Below, one piece after another: positions 1 through 9,210 of a DNA stretch of 64,000 nucleotides. Source of the DNA: Burkholderiales bacterium RIFCSPHIGHO2_12_FULL_63_20 (GTDB taxonomy: Bacteria; Pseudomonadota; Gammaproteobacteria; Burkholderiales; Burkholderiaceae_C). The position numbers and the translations under genes are program-made. Location of the stretch: NCBI GenBank assembly GCA_001770775.1, contig MESA01000028.1, forward strand, positions 1-64,000. Reading direction: 5' to 3'. The stretch's first letter is position 1; each line of letters begins with the position of its first letter. The notes beneath the pieces are model-generated. The model ran no database searches. It saw only the letters and a list, made by a program, of their open reading frames with translations, and was not told where the DNA came from.

Positions 1-1652
1 GCCTCCTCCGGGCTGACGCCGGTGTAGCGGCTGATCAGGTGCAACTGCGACACCGGCACGTACAGCGTGGCCTTGTCGGCATATTCCAGGTGCAGGAACT
101 CCGACGGCCCATCGCCCAGGTCCAGATTGATCAAACCCTGGTAGCGCCCGATGCCATGGTTGTTGTGCACCACCGGATCGCCGACATTCAGCTCGCTCAA
201 ATCCTTGATGAGCGAGTCGACATCCGTGGCCTGTTCGGTCTTGCGGCGTCGACGCGTGGCGGGTGTGGCATCGAACAGTTCCGTCTCGGTGACGAACTGG
301 ATGCCGGCGCTGGATGCACTGCCGTCATGCCAGATGAAGCCCCCGGCCAGCGGCGCGGCCGTGATCGCGTGCCGGTGGTCGCCACGCACGAAGGCATCGA
401 GCGTGTCCACACTGGGCAGGTCGATGCGGTGGTCGCGCAGCAATTCCATCAGGTTTTCGCGGCGGCCGGCGCTCTCGGCCACCACCAGCACCCGCTGGCC
501 GGCCGAATCAGTCTGCTCGATGTGCTTTTCCAGCTTGCGCAGCGGGTCCTGGCCGCCGCGCTCTACGCTCAGATCCGGCAGCGGACGGGCCCACTCGTTC
601 GGCTCCTTGCCACGCATGGCCAGCTGCGCGTGCGCATTGGCATGGGTGAAGAACTCCTCGGCCTTCAGGTAGATGTCCTCCGGTGCCAGCAGCGGGCGCT
701 CCGGGTCGTGCTGCAAGAAGCGATGGCGCTCGCGCGTTTCGTTCCAGAAGCGCTCCAGCGCTTCGGTGATCTCACCATGCAGCACCACCGTGGCCTGCTC
801 GCCCAGGTGCTGGAACAGCGTCGAGGTTTCGTCAAAGAACAGCGGCAGGTAGTACTCGATGCCACCCGTGGCCACGCCCGTGCCCATGTCCTTGTAGATG
901 CGGCTCTTGGACGGGTCGCCCTCAAAGCGCTCACGCCAGCGGTTGCGGAAGGCCAACCGCGCGGCCTCGTCCATCGGGAACTCGCGGCCGGGCAGCAGCC
1001 GCACTTCGGGCACCGGGTACAGGCTGCGTTGCGAGTCCGGGTCAAAGGTGCGGATCGAGTCCACCTCGTCGCCAAACAGGTCCACCCGGTAAGGCACCAG
1101 CGAGCCCATCGGGTACAGGTCGATCAAACCGCCGCGCACCGCGTACTCGCCTGGCGAAACCACCTGGCTCACATGGTTGTAGCCCGCCAGCGTCAGCTGC
1201 GACTTCAGTGCGGCTTCGTTGAGCTTCTGCTTCTGCTTGAAGTGAAAAGTGTAGGCAGCCAGGAAGGAGGGCGGTGCCAGACGTGTCAGCGCCGTCGTGG
1301 CGGGCAGCAGCACCACGTCTACGCCCGTCTCGGCCCTCACACCCTGCTGCATGCGCCACAGCGTGGCCAGCCGCTCCGAGATCAAATCCTGGTGCGGCGA
1401 GAACGTGTCATAGGGCAGCGTTTCCCAGTCCGGAAAGATCGCACAGCGCAGATCCGGCACAAAGAAGGCCATCTCGTCCATCAGCCGCTGCGCATCCGCC
1501 GGGTCGGCGGTGAGGATGGCGGTCAGCTGCCCCAGCGTCTTGCGCGACTGGGCAAAGTGCGCCAGCAGCAGCGCATCCCCGGAGCCGGCCGGGCGAGGCA
1601 CGGTGTAGCGTTTGCCGGGGGCGATCGAAGGCAGGGGCAGGGCAGGCAACAT
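1..1652 (-). CDS. mfd: Transcription-repair coupling factor Mfd, N-terminal part (cut by window edge)
   Basis: Reading the minus strand from an ATG at 1652 gives an open frame of about 550 codons to the window edge; the ORF track omits it because it has no stop here. Mfd removes RNA polymerase stalled at DNA lesions and recruits UvrA. The translation starts MLPALPLPSIAPGKRYTV. It then shows the UvrB-like N-terminal block (SPGEYAVRGGLIDLYP) and, near the cut end, the CarD-like RNA-polymerase interaction domain (GDPVVHNNHGIGRYQGL, LHLEYADKATLYVPV). The helicase and translocase half lies off the window. Full-length family members have about 1,150 residues. The gene is divergent from ispD, with about 90 bp between the starts. 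Confidence 0.95.
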   Translation of the reverse strand, partial: MLPALPLPSIAPGKRYTVPRPAGSGDALLLAHFAQSRKTLGQLTAILTADPADAQRLMDEMAFFVPDLRCAIFPDWETLPYDTFSPHQDLISERLATLWRMQQGVRAETGVDVVLLPATTALTRLAPPSFLAAYTFHFKQKQKLNEAALKSQLTLAGYNHVSQVVSPGEYAVRGGLIDLYPMGSLVPYRVDLFGDEVDSIRTFDPDSQRSLYPVPEVRLLPGREFPMDEAARLAFRNRWRERFEGDPSKSRIYKDMGTGVATGGIEYYLPLFFDETSTLFQHLGEQATVVLHGEITEALERFWNETRERHRFLQHDPERPLLAPEDIYLKAEEFFTHANAHAQLAMRGKEPNEWARPLPDLSVERGGQDPLRKLEKHIEQTDSAGQRVLVVAESAGRRENLMELLRDHRIDLPSVDTLDAFVRGDHRHAITAAPLAGGFIWHDGSASSAGIQFVTETELFDATPATRRRRKTEQATDVDSLIKDLSELNVGDPVVHNNHGIGRYQGLINLDLGDGPSEFLHLEYADKATLYVPVSQLHLISRYTGVSPEE

Positions 1653-1742
1653 GGCGTTCAGAAATGACAAAGCGCCCGTTCACCGAGGTGGGCGGGCGTG
1701 TTGAATCCAAAACACACATTCTAGGTGGGGGACAATCGCCCC

Positions 1743-2495
1743 ATGTCTTTCCCGATTGCTTCACACGAGTTCAAACCCCGGGCGTATGCCCTTGTGCCCT
1801 GCGCCGGCGTGGGGGAGCGCGCCGGTGTCGGCGGCCCCAAGCAATACCACCCGGTGGCCGGTCGTGCCGTGGTCGCCCACACCCTGGCTGCGCTGACGGC
1901 CGTGCCGCGCCTGGAGGCCACGCTGGTGGTGCTGTCGCCCGACGACATCCAGTTCGAGCACCACGCGCCCGACTTTCTGGGTGATCGCGCCTGGGTGGCT
2001 CGGGTAGGTGGCGCCTCACGCGCCGAAAGCGTGTCCAACGGCCTGCAAGAACTGCTGACCCGTGGCGCCCAGCCCCACGACTGGGTGCTGGTCCACGACG
2101 CCGCCCGCTGCCTGATCCAGCCTGACTGGGTGCAGCGCCTGATCGACGCCTGCGAAGACGACGAAGTGGGCGGTCTGCTCGCCTTGCCCCTGGCCGACAC
2201 CCTCAAAGCCGCCGTCAGCGGCCCCAGCGGCGAATCCCGCGCCCAGCACACGGTCGATCGCGCGGGCAAATGGGCCGCCCAGACCCCGCAGATGTTCCGC
2301 CTGGGCCTGCTCGCGCCGGCGTTGACATCGGCCCTGGCCGACCCCGACACGGCAGCCGCCATCACCGACGAGGCCAGCGCCATCGAGATGCTGGGCCATC
2401 AGCCCCGGCTGGTGCCGGGCGCCTACGACAACTTCAAAGTGACTTGGCCTGGCGATTTCGCCCTGGCCAAGCGCCTGTTGTCCACCCGGTCCTGA
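1743..2495 (+). CDS. ispD: 2-C-methyl-D-erythritol 4-phosphate cytidylyltransferase
   Basis: IspD transfers CMP from CTP to methylerythritol 4-phosphate, the third step of the MEP isoprenoid pathway. The N-terminal nucleotide-binding stretch (ALVPCAGVGERAGVGGPKQY) and the VHDAARCL motif are characteristic. I prefer the ATG at 1743 (MSFPIAS) over the upstream in-frame ATG at 1725, because about 250 residues is already generous for the family (E. coli has 236). The stop codon directly abuts the stop codon of the convergent ammonium transporter. In many proteobacteria ispF follows at once; here it lies about 1.5 kb away, beyond the transporter. Confidence 0.95.
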   Translation: MSFPIASHEFKPRAYALVPCAGVGERAGVGGPKQYHPVAGRAVVAHTLAALTAVPRLEATLVVLSPDDIQFEHHAPDFLGDRAWVARVGGASRAESVSNGLQELLTRGAQPHDWVLVHDAARCLIQPDWVQRLIDACEDDEVGGLLALPLADTLKAAVSGPSGESRAQHTVDRAGKWAAQTPQMFRLGLLAPALTSALADPDTAAAITDEASAIEMLGHQPRLVPGAYDNFKVTWPGDFALAKRLLSTRS

Positions 2496-3698
2496 TCACC
2501 AGGAAGCTTCCTGCTCGGGGGTGGCCTTGATGCGGTGCACCGACAGGTCGGCACCATCGAACTCTTCTTCCTGAGACAGGCGTAGGCCCATCCAGCGGTT
2601 CAGCGCGCCATAGACCACAAAGCCGCTGGTCAGTGCGAACAGCACCACGCACAGCGTGCCCAGCAGCTGTGTGCCAAAGTGCACGCCCCCGGCACCGCCC
2701 AAAAACGGTTGCCCGAAGATGCCGGCCGCGATGCCGCCCCAAGCGCCGCACAAACCATGCAGGGGCCACACCCCCAGGACATCGTCGATCTTCCACTTGT
2801 TCTGCACCAGGGTGAACATCAGCACGAAGATGGCCCCGGCAATGGCGCCCACCGCCAGCGCGCCCGCCGGGTGCATGATGTCCGAGCCAGCGCACACGGC
2901 CACCAGGCCGGCCAGCGGGCCGTTGTAGGCAAAGCCCGGGTCGTTCTTGCCCATCATCAGGGCCACCAGCGTGCCACCCACCAGGGCCATCAGCGAGTTC
3001 ACCGCCACCAGGCCCGAAATCTTGTCGATGGTCTGAGCGCTCATCACGTTGAAGCCAAACCAGCCCACCGCCAGGATCCACGAACCCAAAGCCAGAAACG
3101 GGATGCTCGAAGGCGGGTGGGCCGACATTGCGCCATCCTTGCGGTAGCGGTTGCGACGCGCACCCAGAATGAGCACGGCCGGCAGCGCGATCCAACCGCC
3201 AAAGGCATGCACCACCACCGAGCCAGCAAAGTCATGCATGGTCCCGCCGGTGACTTGGCTCAGCCACGCTTCGAAGCCAAAACGGTCACCCCAGATCGCG
3301 CCTTCGCACAGTGGATAGAGCACGCCCACGATCACCGCCGTGGCAATCAACTGCGGGTTGAACCGCGCACGTTCGGCAATCCCACCAGAGATGATCGCGG
3401 GGATGGCCGCCGCAAACGTCAGCAGGAAGAAGAACTTCATGAGTGCATAGCCATTGGCTTCAGCCAGCGTGTGCGCATCCACGAAGAAGTCGACGCCATA
3501 GGCCACCGTGTAGCCCACGAAGAAGTACGCGATCGTCGAGACACAAAAATCCACCAGGATCTTCACCAGCGCATTCACCTGGTTCTTGCCGCGCACGGTC
3601 CCCAGTTCCAGAAAGGCAAAGCCCGCGTGCATCGCCAGCACCATGACCGCCCCCAGCATGATGAAGAGGGTGTCTGCACCTTGTTTGAATGAATCCAT
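2496..3698 (-). CDS. amtB: Ammonium transporter, Amt/MEP/Rh family
   Basis: This is an inner-membrane ammonium channel. The longest frame begins at 3989, but the protein clearly starts at the ATG at 3698 (MDSFKQGADTLFIMLGA), giving 400 residues without the cleaved signal peptide seen in E. coli AmtB. Many hydrophobic segments follow. Amt hallmarks include AFLELGTVRGKNQVNAL near the N terminus, HDFAGSVVVHAFGG with one of the pore histidines, and GVWPLHGLCGAWGG with the other conserved histidine region. No glnK (PII) gene is adjacent, which is unusual for amtB, though Amt genes without glnK are known. The gene sits between ispD and ispF on the opposite strand. Confidence 0.93.
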   Translation of the reverse strand: MDSFKQGADTLFIMLGAVMVLAMHAGFAFLELGTVRGKNQVNALVKILVDFCVSTIAYFFVGYTVAYGVDFFVDAHTLAEANGYALMKFFFLLTFAAAIPAIISGGIAERARFNPQLIATAVIVGVLYPLCEGAIWGDRFGFEAWLSQVTGGTMHDFAGSVVVHAFGGWIALPAVLILGARRNRYRKDGAMSAHPPSSIPFLALGSWILAVGWFGFNVMSAQTIDKISGLVAVNSLMALVGGTLVALMMGKNDPGFAYNGPLAGLVAVCAGSDIMHPAGALAVGAIAGAIFVLMFTLVQNKWKIDDVLGVWPLHGLCGAWGGIAAGIFGQPFLGGAGGVHFGTQLLGTLCVVLFALTSGFVVYGALNRWMGLRLSQEEEFDGADLSVHRIKATPEQEASW

Positions 3699-3880
3699 TT
3701 TTCCAACTTCCGCAATCCAACGGCCTGATCGCACTGTTTTGAACCGTGCGCCGCATCTCGGTTCAAGGCGCACCAATGTGAAGCATGAAGCGTGCCCACA
3801 TTTGGAATGTCGAAAGTCAGGTGTGTGCACCGATCTGGCGCCTGGTCGAGCCTGCTTGGTGCATGAATGCGCCGTGCAGC

Positions 3881-3891
3881 GGGGGGGGGGG
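3881..3891. repeat. Homopolymeric tract of 11 G in the amt-ispF intergenic region
   Basis: A run of 11 G lies about 100 bp upstream of the ispF start and about 180 bp upstream of the divergent amt start. Runs this long are prone to slippage, both in replication and in sequencing. It is in no recognised gene. Confidence 0.9.
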
Positions 3892-3991
3892 CCTGTCTTG
3901 GTGCGCCGGCCCCACAGTGACATTGACCCGTCTTCTTGTGCTTTCGGGCGACAATCGCACACTTGCTCACTCTTGCCTTGCGAGACCATCC

Positions 3992-4480
3992 ATGACTGTG
4001 CCCGCCTTTCGCGTGGGAGAGGGTTGGGACACCCATGCTCTGGTGCTCGACCGCCCCCTCATCCTCGGTGGTGTGACCATCCCTCACACCCACGGACTCC
4101 TCGGCCACTCCGACGCCGATGCCTTGCTCCACGCCATCACCGACGCCTTGCTCGGTGCTGCAGCGTTGGGAGATATCGGACGCCACTTCCCCGACACCGA
4201 TGCGCAATTCAAAGGGGCTGACTCGGTCGTGCTGCTGCAAGAGGCGGCGCGGCGTGTGCGTGCCAACGGTTGGGACATTGGCAACCTCGACACCACCATC
4301 GTGGCACAGGCGCCCAAAATGGCACCGCACATTCCCTTGATGCGCACCTGCATCGCCCAGGCCCTGGGTTTGAGCGAGGAACAGGTCAACGTCAAAGCCA
4401 AGACCGCCGAGAAAATGGGGCCGGTGGGGGAGGGCCGAGCCATTGAGGCGCGTGCCGTCTGCCTGCTCTACAAGGCTTGA
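3992..4480 (+). CDS. ispF: 2-C-methyl-D-erythritol 2,4-cyclodiphosphate synthase
   Basis: IspF cyclises CDP-methylerythritol phosphate with loss of CMP, in the MEP isoprenoid pathway. The track ORF begins at 3785, but the family N terminus is at the ATG at 3992 ([17 protein letters not shown]), giving 162 residues, the normal length. Metal-binding motifs are visible: the D-x-H in GWDTHAL and the histidine of [19 protein letters not shown]. The conserved IGRHFPDTD and the C-terminal [14 protein letters not shown] are also present. It probably has its own promoter, because the amt gene separates it from ispD. Confidence 0.96.
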   Translation: MTVPAFRVGEGWDTHALVLDRPLILGGVTIPHTHGLLGHSDADALLHAITDALLGAAALGDIGRHFPDTDAQFKGADSVVLLQEAARRVRANGWDIGNLDTTIVAQAPKMAPHIPLMRTCIAQALGLSEEQVNVKAKTAEKMGPVGEGRAIEARAVCLLYKA

Positions 4481-4511
4481 CGCGCCCCGGCGTGTGACCA
4501 CGCCGCTCAGG

Positions 4512-5840
4512 TCACGGCGCGCGTTTCAGTTTGATGTGTGCCACCAGGCCACCACCCGCCGCATTGGCCAGCTCGAAATCGCCTCCCATGCGCTGCAAGG
4601 CCTTCTCCACAATGGCCAGGCCCAAGCCAGCGCCAGTGGCTGCCGTGCGGGCAGCATCACCCCGGAAGAAGGGCGTCGTCAGCTCGGCCAACTTTTCCGC
4701 CGCCACGCCCGGGCCGTGGTCGCGCACGCTCAGCACCACCCATGAGCCCACGCGTGTATAGCTCACCTCCACATTCGTCACGCCGGTGTAGGTGTTGCGT
4801 CCATAGCGCCGCGCGTTTTCGAACAAATTGGTCAGCACCCGGCCCAATTCAGTCTCGTCGGCCATCACCCGCGTGTCGATGGGTAGCTTGCTGGTGATGC
4901 GGATACGCTGTGTGTCACGGAACTGGCTGATTGCCTTGTCCACCACCGTGGCCACGTGCACGGGCACCAATTCCACCTCACCCGGGCGGGCGTAGTCCAT
5001 GAACTTGTCGATGATCGCGTCAAGCTGCTCGATGTCGGCCACCATGTTGCGCCGCGCCTCCTCATCAGCCACGCTCATCTCGGTTTCCAGGCGCATGCGC
5101 GCCAGCGGTGTGCGCAGATCGTGCGAAATGCCCGCCAGCATCACCGCCCGGTCTTCCTCCACCTTGGCCAGCTCACGCGCCATGCGGTTGAAGCCCTGGT
5201 TCACCTCGCGGATCTCGCGTGTGATCATCGACTCATCCAGGCGCGAGTCGTATTCCCCTTCGCGGATCCGGCTGGCGGCAAACGACAGCTCTTTGAGCGG
5301 TTTGTTGATCAGCCGCGCAATCACGATCGAACCCAACAGTGTGGCGACCAGCGCGATGCCCACCCAAACAAACCAGGTCCGCCCCGTCATGGCGCCCACG
5401 CGTCGGCTGTCGGTCTGAAGCCAATAAAGATCGCGCTCAATGGCAAAACGCACCCACAGCCCGGGTACCCCGTTGACGCTGCCCGCCACCACGGTGTCAC
5501 TGCCCAGACGGGCGCGCAACTCTGCTGCGATCGTGCGTGTGAAACGATCTTGCTCGAACGGCAGATAGGTGTCAGCGGGCTCGCTGGGCTTGAGCGTGAT
5601 CGACTCGGCTTCAAACAAAGCCTTGATCAGCGTCACCCGGTTGATGCTGTCGGCATAGCGCAGGCCCGCACGTGACAGGTTCACCAGACTGGCTACTTGC
5701 TGCGCAGACTGCACCGCACGGGGTTCAAACTCCAGCGCCCGAAAGGTCTGTACCCACGCCACGATGCCCACTGTCAGCAAGAGCCCCAGCAGGATGAAGG
5801 TGCGCCAGAACAGGCTGAGAGCCAGGCGGTTTTCCGGCAT
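4512..5840 (-). CDS. Sensor histidine kinase of the EnvZ type
   Basis: A membrane-bound two-component sensor of 442 residues. One transmembrane helix lies near residues 12-32, followed by a periplasmic region and a second helix around 155-175. A HAMP linker then leads to the H-box AGISHDLRTPLARMRLE with the phosphorylatable histidine. ATP-binding boxes follow: LTNLFENARRYG (N), VRDHGPGV (G1) and ATGAGLGLAIVEKAL (G2). Three bases separate its start from the end of the upstream OmpR-like regulator, so the two are co-transcribed. Layout and sequence match EnvZ/OmpR-type systems, but the actual stimulus cannot be read from sequence. Confidence 0.93.
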   Translation of the reverse strand: MPENRLALSLFWRTFILLGLLLTVGIVAWVQTFRALEFEPRAVQSAQQVASLVNLSRAGLRYADSINRVTLIKALFEAESITLKPSEPADTYLPFEQDRFTRTIAAELRARLGSDTVVAGSVNGVPGLWVRFAIERDLYWLQTDSRRVGAMTGRTWFVWVGIALVATLLGSIVIARLINKPLKELSFAASRIREGEYDSRLDESMITREIREVNQGFNRMARELAKVEEDRAVMLAGISHDLRTPLARMRLETEMSVADEEARRNMVADIEQLDAIIDKFMDYARPGEVELVPVHVATVVDKAISQFRDTQRIRITSKLPIDTRVMADETELGRVLTNLFENARRYGRNTYTGVTNVEVSYTRVGSWVVLSVRDHGPGVAAEKLAELTTPFFRGDAARTAATGAGLGLAIVEKALQRMGGDFELANAAGGGLVAHIKLKRAP

Positions 5841-5843
5841 TGA

Positions 5844-6587
5844 TCAGGATCCGCCGTCCGGCACGAACACATACCCCACGCCCCAGACGGTCTGGATGTA
5901 GCGGGGCTGCGCCGGATCGGGTTCGATCATCTTGCGCAGACGCGAAATCTGCACATCCAGGCTGCGGTCGAAGGGCTCGAACTCGCGGCCACGGGCCAGT
6001 TGGGCCAGCTTGTCGCGCGACAGCGGCTGACGCGGATGGCGCACCAGGGCCTTGAGCATCGAAAACTCGCCCGTGGTCAAGGCAATCGGCTCGCCATCCT
6101 TGCTCAGGCGGCGCAGCGTCAGGTCAAACTCGAACGGGCCAAAGTTGACGCTCTGTGCATCCTTGGCGGGCGCGCCGGGAGCCTCTTGTGCAGGGCGGCG
6201 GCGCAGCACCGCATGGATGCGGGCCAGCAACTCACGCGGGTTGAAGGGCTTGGGGAGATAGTCGTCAGCGCCCACTTCCAGGCCCACGATGCGGTCCACA
6301 TCCTCCACCTTGGCGGTCAGCATGATGATGGGAGTGACGTCATTGGCCGCACGCAGGCGGCGGCAGATCGACAGGCCATCTTCACCGGGCAGCATCAGGT
6401 CCAGCACGATCAAGTCGACGGTTTCCCGCGTCAGCAAGCGGTTGAGTGCCTTGGCATCCTCTGCCAACAGCACCTCAAAGCCTTCCTGGCTCAGATAACG
6501 GCGCAGCAGGTCGCGAATGCGTGCATCATCATCGACCACGAGCACGCGATCCGGACGCTGATTGGGGGCGGGAGACGACATCGGCAT
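5844..6587 (-). CDS. ompR: Response regulator of the OmpR family
   Basis: A DNA-binding response regulator of 247 residues. The receiver domain shows the acidic pocket (VLVVDDDARIRDLL), the phosphoacceptor Asp in LIVLDLMLPGEDG, and the conserved Thr and Lys (MLTAK, LPKPFNPREL). A winged-helix output domain follows (LTTGEFSMLKALVRHP, DVQISRLRKMIEPDP, TVWGVGYVFVPDG). It is the first gene of the pair with the EnvZ-like kinase. Two starts are possible, the ATG at 6587 (MPMSS) and the ATG at 6581. The gene symbol reflects the family resemblance; the regulon is not known. Confidence 0.92.
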   Translation of the reverse strand: MPMSSPAPNQRPDRVLVVDDDARIRDLLRRYLSQEGFEVLLAEDAKALNRLLTRETVDLIVLDLMLPGEDGLSICRRLRAANDVTPIIMLTAKVEDVDRIVGLEVGADDYLPKPFNPRELLARIHAVLRRRPAQEAPGAPAKDAQSVNFGPFEFDLTLRRLSKDGEPIALTTGEFSMLKALVRHPRQPLSRDKLAQLARGREFEPFDRSLDVQISRLRKMIEPDPAQPRYIQTVWGVGYVFVPDGGS

Positions 6588-6773
6588 TCCTCGGAATTTG
6601 TAACAGAGGCGGATTGTGCGCAGTTTCTGACTTGCAAAGTCGGGATCCTGACCAGCTGTTACAAATCTTGCGGCTCTGTCTCAGTCTCGTCAATCCCGTG
6701 AAACCTGCGGTCGGCCGAGGCGGATGCTCGCGCGTTCATTCAAGGCCCACCACTCTCAGAAAGAGAAGTTTTC

Positions 6774-7499
6774 ATGAATCTGCACGCCATCACTCCTCGT
6801 TTGCGTCACAGCCTGAGCGTTTTGACGCTGAGCCTGCTCGTGGGCGCTGCACATGCCGAGGCGCCCCGACAAAATGCCTTGTCCTTCAGTGCCAGCGCCA
6901 CCGAAGAAGTCACGCAAGATTTGCTCGTGGTCACACTGCAAGCCACCCGCGAGGGCAATCAGGCCGCCGACGTGCAGACCGCGCTCAAGCAGGTCATGGA
7001 GTCGGCGCTGACCGAGGCACGCAAGGCCACCCAAGGGCAACCCGGCATTGAGGTGCGCACAGGATCGTTCTCGGTGCAGCCCAGCTATACCAACGCCGGG
7101 CGCATCAGTGGCTGGCAAGGTTCGGCGCAACTGGTGCTGGAAGGCACCGACACCACCCGCATCTCACAGACCGCCGGCAAGCTCACCCAGCTCAATGTGG
7201 TGAACATGCAGTACGGCCTGTCTCGCGGCCTGCGCGAGCGCCATGAAGCGGCCCTGACCAACGAGGCCATTCAGCGCTTTCGCTCGCGAGCCAGCACCAT
7301 GGCCTCGGCCTTCGGCTTCAAGGGCTACACCCTGGGCGAAGTCTCGGTGTCTTCAACCGAACCAGGGTTTGAACCCCGCCCCTACATGATGGCTGCACGT
7401 GCCAAGACCATGGAAGCCGCCGACGCGGCCTTGCCAGTCGAGCCGGGCAAAGGGCGCCTGTCGGTCAGTGTCAACGGGCAGGTTTACCTGACACCCTGA
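6774..7499 (+). CDS. Secreted SIMPL-domain (DUF541) protein
   Basis: A predicted periplasmic protein of 241 residues with a clear Sec signal peptide ([16 protein letters not shown], cleavage after AHA). The body matches the SIMPL/DUF541 family: [20 protein letters not shown] near the start, and [20 protein letters not shown] around residues 100-120. It ends with a predicted beta-strand ([12 protein letters not shown]). E. coli YggE is a family member linked to oxidative stress; the biochemical role is poorly defined. The ATG at 6774 follows AAAGAGAAG, a reasonable ribosome site. The 3' end overlaps the convergent bpt gene by 16 bp. Confidence 0.85.
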   Translation: MNLHAITPRLRHSLSVLTLSLLVGAAHAEAPRQNALSFSASATEEVTQDLLVVTLQATREGNQAADVQTALKQVMESALTEARKATQGQPGIEVRTGSFSVQPSYTNAGRISGWQGSAQLVLEGTDTTRISQTAGKLTQLNVVNMQYGLSRGLRERHEAALTNEAIQRFRSRASTMASAFGFKGYTLGEVSVSSTEPGFEPRPYMMAARAKTMEAADAALPVEPGKGRLSVSVNGQVYLTP

Positions 7500-8242
7500 T
7501 CGACGCCAGGGCTCTGCCACACCCCGTCGCGCAAGACCTGATGGGGGGTGAATTGGGCCTTGTAAGCCATCTTGGGGCTCTCGGCGATCCAGTAGCCCAG
7601 GTACAGGTGAGGCAAGCCCAACGCCTGGGCTTGGTGGATTTGCCACAGCACGTTGAAGGTGCCATAGCTCGCGTGGTCATCGGGCTCGTAAAAGGTGTAC
7701 ACCGCCGACAGCCCATCGCTGAGGATGTCCACCACCGACACCATCTTCAAGTTGCCCAGGGTGCCTTCGCCATGCCCGGGTTCGTGGAACTCGATCAGAC
7801 GTGAGTTCACCTTGCTCTGCAGCAAGAACTGGCTGTACTGGTCGATGGAATCGAGGTCCATGCCCCCCCCCGGGTGACGTTGCTGCTGATAGCGCAGGTA
7901 CAGATCGTAGTGCTCGGGCAGGAAACTCAGCGGCAGAACGCGCGCCAGCAGATGCGCATGGGATCTCCACGCCCGCTTCTGGCTTCGGCGCGCCACAAAC
8001 TGCGCCACCGGAATGCGCAAGGGAAGGCAGGCCTGGCAACCATCGCAATACGGGCGATAGGTGAACAAACCGCTGCGCCGAAAGCCATTGATCACGAGTT
8101 CGGAATACACATCGGCGTGGATCAGTTGGCTGGGCGTGGCCACTTGCGAGCGCGCCTGCCGCCCACTCAGGTAGCTGCAAGGGTAGGGGGCAGTGGCATA
8201 AAACTGCAGGGACGCCAAGGGAAGTTCTTGGAGACGGGTCAC
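7484..8242 (-). CDS. bpt: Aspartate/glutamate leucyltransferase (arginyltransferase family)
   Basis: Bpt adds leucine from Leu-tRNA to proteins with N-terminal Asp or Glu, marking them for ClpS/ClpAP degradation. The 252-residue protein has the ATE-type cysteine cluster [14 protein letters not shown] and the N-terminal region [19 protein letters not shown]. The C-terminal core reads YTFYEPDD and [16 protein letters not shown]. It overlaps the upstream aat gene by 4 bp, so the two N-degron transferases are translated together. Confidence 0.94.
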   Translation of the reverse strand: MTRLQELPLASLQFYATAPYPCSYLSGRQARSQVATPSQLIHADVYSELVINGFRRSGLFTYRPYCDGCQACLPLRIPVAQFVARRSQKRAWRSHAHLLARVLPLSFLPEHYDLYLRYQQQRHPGGGMDLDSIDQYSQFLLQSKVNSRLIEFHEPGHGEGTLGNLKMVSVVDILSDGLSAVYTFYEPDDHASYGTFNVLWQIHQAQALGLPHLYLGYWIAESPKMAYKAQFTPHQVLRDGVWQSPGVDQGVR

Positions 8243-8991
8243 GGTGCGGGGCCCGTCGGCGGGGCATCCAAGTAAGACCAGAGGGCCTCATCATAGGTCC
8301 AAGGGCCAGGCCGTGGCAGGTCGACCACCGCACGCAAATGGGCTTCAAAACGCGCGCGCGGCCAGGGGCGAGCTCCCAAAGAGGCCAGATGCGCGGTCTC
8401 CTGCTGGCAGTCGATCACCTCGATGCCATGCGCCCGGCAGAAGCACACCAGCGCCGCCAGGGCAATCTTGGAGGCGTCACTGCGGCGCGCAAACATCGAC
8501 TCGCCGTAGAACATCCGCCCGATGCTCACGCCATACAGACCGCCCACCAACTCCCCGTTCATCCACGTTTCGAACGAGTGCACAGCGCCTTCTGTGTGCC
8601 ACTGTGCGTACACCGTGCGCATGTCCGGCACGATCCAGGTGCCGTCTTGGCCGGGGCGGTCGGTGGTGGCGCAGGCACGCATCACCTGTGTGACATCGTG
8701 GTCAACGCGCACTTCGCAGCCAGGCGTGCGGCGAAAAGCCTGAATCGTCTTGCGCAACGAACGCGTCAGCTTGAACTCGGCCACGGGCAGTACCATGCGC
8801 GGGTCAGTGGTCCACCACAGCACGGGCTGACCAGCACTGAACCAGGGGAAGATCCCGCGCCGGTAGGCCTCGGTCAGCCGTTCCGGGCTCAGATCCTGAC
8901 TGGCGGCCAGCAGGCCGGGCGCATCAGAGTTCGATCCCAGCGCCTGTGCGGTGTCGGGAAGGGGGGCGTCGGGTTCCAGCCAGGGGATCAT
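8239..8991 (-). CDS. aat: Leucyl/phenylalanyl-tRNA--protein transferase
   Basis: Aat transfers Leu or Phe to proteins with N-terminal Arg or Lys, feeding them into the N-degron pathway. Family motifs are plain: [43 protein letters not shown] and [17 protein letters not shown] choose the ATG at 8991 (MIPWLEPD); the track start is a GTG two codons upstream. The start lies just beyond the phasin terminator, so aat-bpt must have its own promoter very close by, or receive read-through from the phasin gene. Confidence 0.95.
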   Translation of the reverse strand: MIPWLEPDAPLPDTAQALGSNSDAPGLLAASQDLSPERLTEAYRRGIFPWFSAGQPVLWWTTDPRMVLPVAEFKLTRSLRKTIQAFRRTPGCEVRVDHDVTQVMRACATTDRPGQDGTWIVPDMRTVYAQWHTEGAVHSFETWMNGELVGGLYGVSIGRMFYGESMFARRSDASKIALAALVCFCRAHGIEVIDCQQETAHLASLGARPWPRARFEAHLRAVVDLPRPGPWTYDEALWSYLDAPPTGPAP

Positions 8992-9002
8992 GGCCACATC
9001 AT

Positions 9003-9033
9003 AAAAAAAGCCCGATGGCGAACCATCGGGCTT
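9003..9033 (-). terminator. Rho-independent terminator after the phasin gene
   Basis: On the minus strand the sequence reads AAGCCCGATGG-TTCG-CCATCGGGCTT followed by a T run. This is an 11-bp stem with a tetraloop. It sits about 180 bp after the phasin stop codon and just before the aat start. Confidence 0.93.
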
Positions 9034-9210
9034 GAAAGGTACCTTAGAAAAGGTTCATGGGGTACCGAGGAGACAACCTTTCAGGAGGACCGTCCGTCCA
9101 AAACGGTCCACTGGCTGATTGCAGCAGAGTGGCAAAGTTCCACGCCCAACGTTTCCAACTTTGTAAAGTTGCGTCAGACGCGGTCACATGGCCGCGCTGC
9201 GTGTGTTCGA
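9034..9210 (-). other. Structured 3' untranslated region of the phasin transcript
   Basis: There is no ORF of note here. On the minus strand, between the phasin stop codon and its terminator, there are several possible hairpins: GGACCG/CGGTCC around a short loop, AAAGGTT/AACCTTT, and two GGTACC palindromes. An unusually long, structured 3' UTR ending in a strong terminator is the layout of many 3'-UTR-derived small RNAs, but nothing proves one here. Confidence 0.35.

Noticed and set aside
39-1667. Long plus-strand ORF of 542 codons
   Set aside because: It is the shadow of mfd on the minus strand; its translation is rich in Arg, Gln and His and has no recognisable domain.
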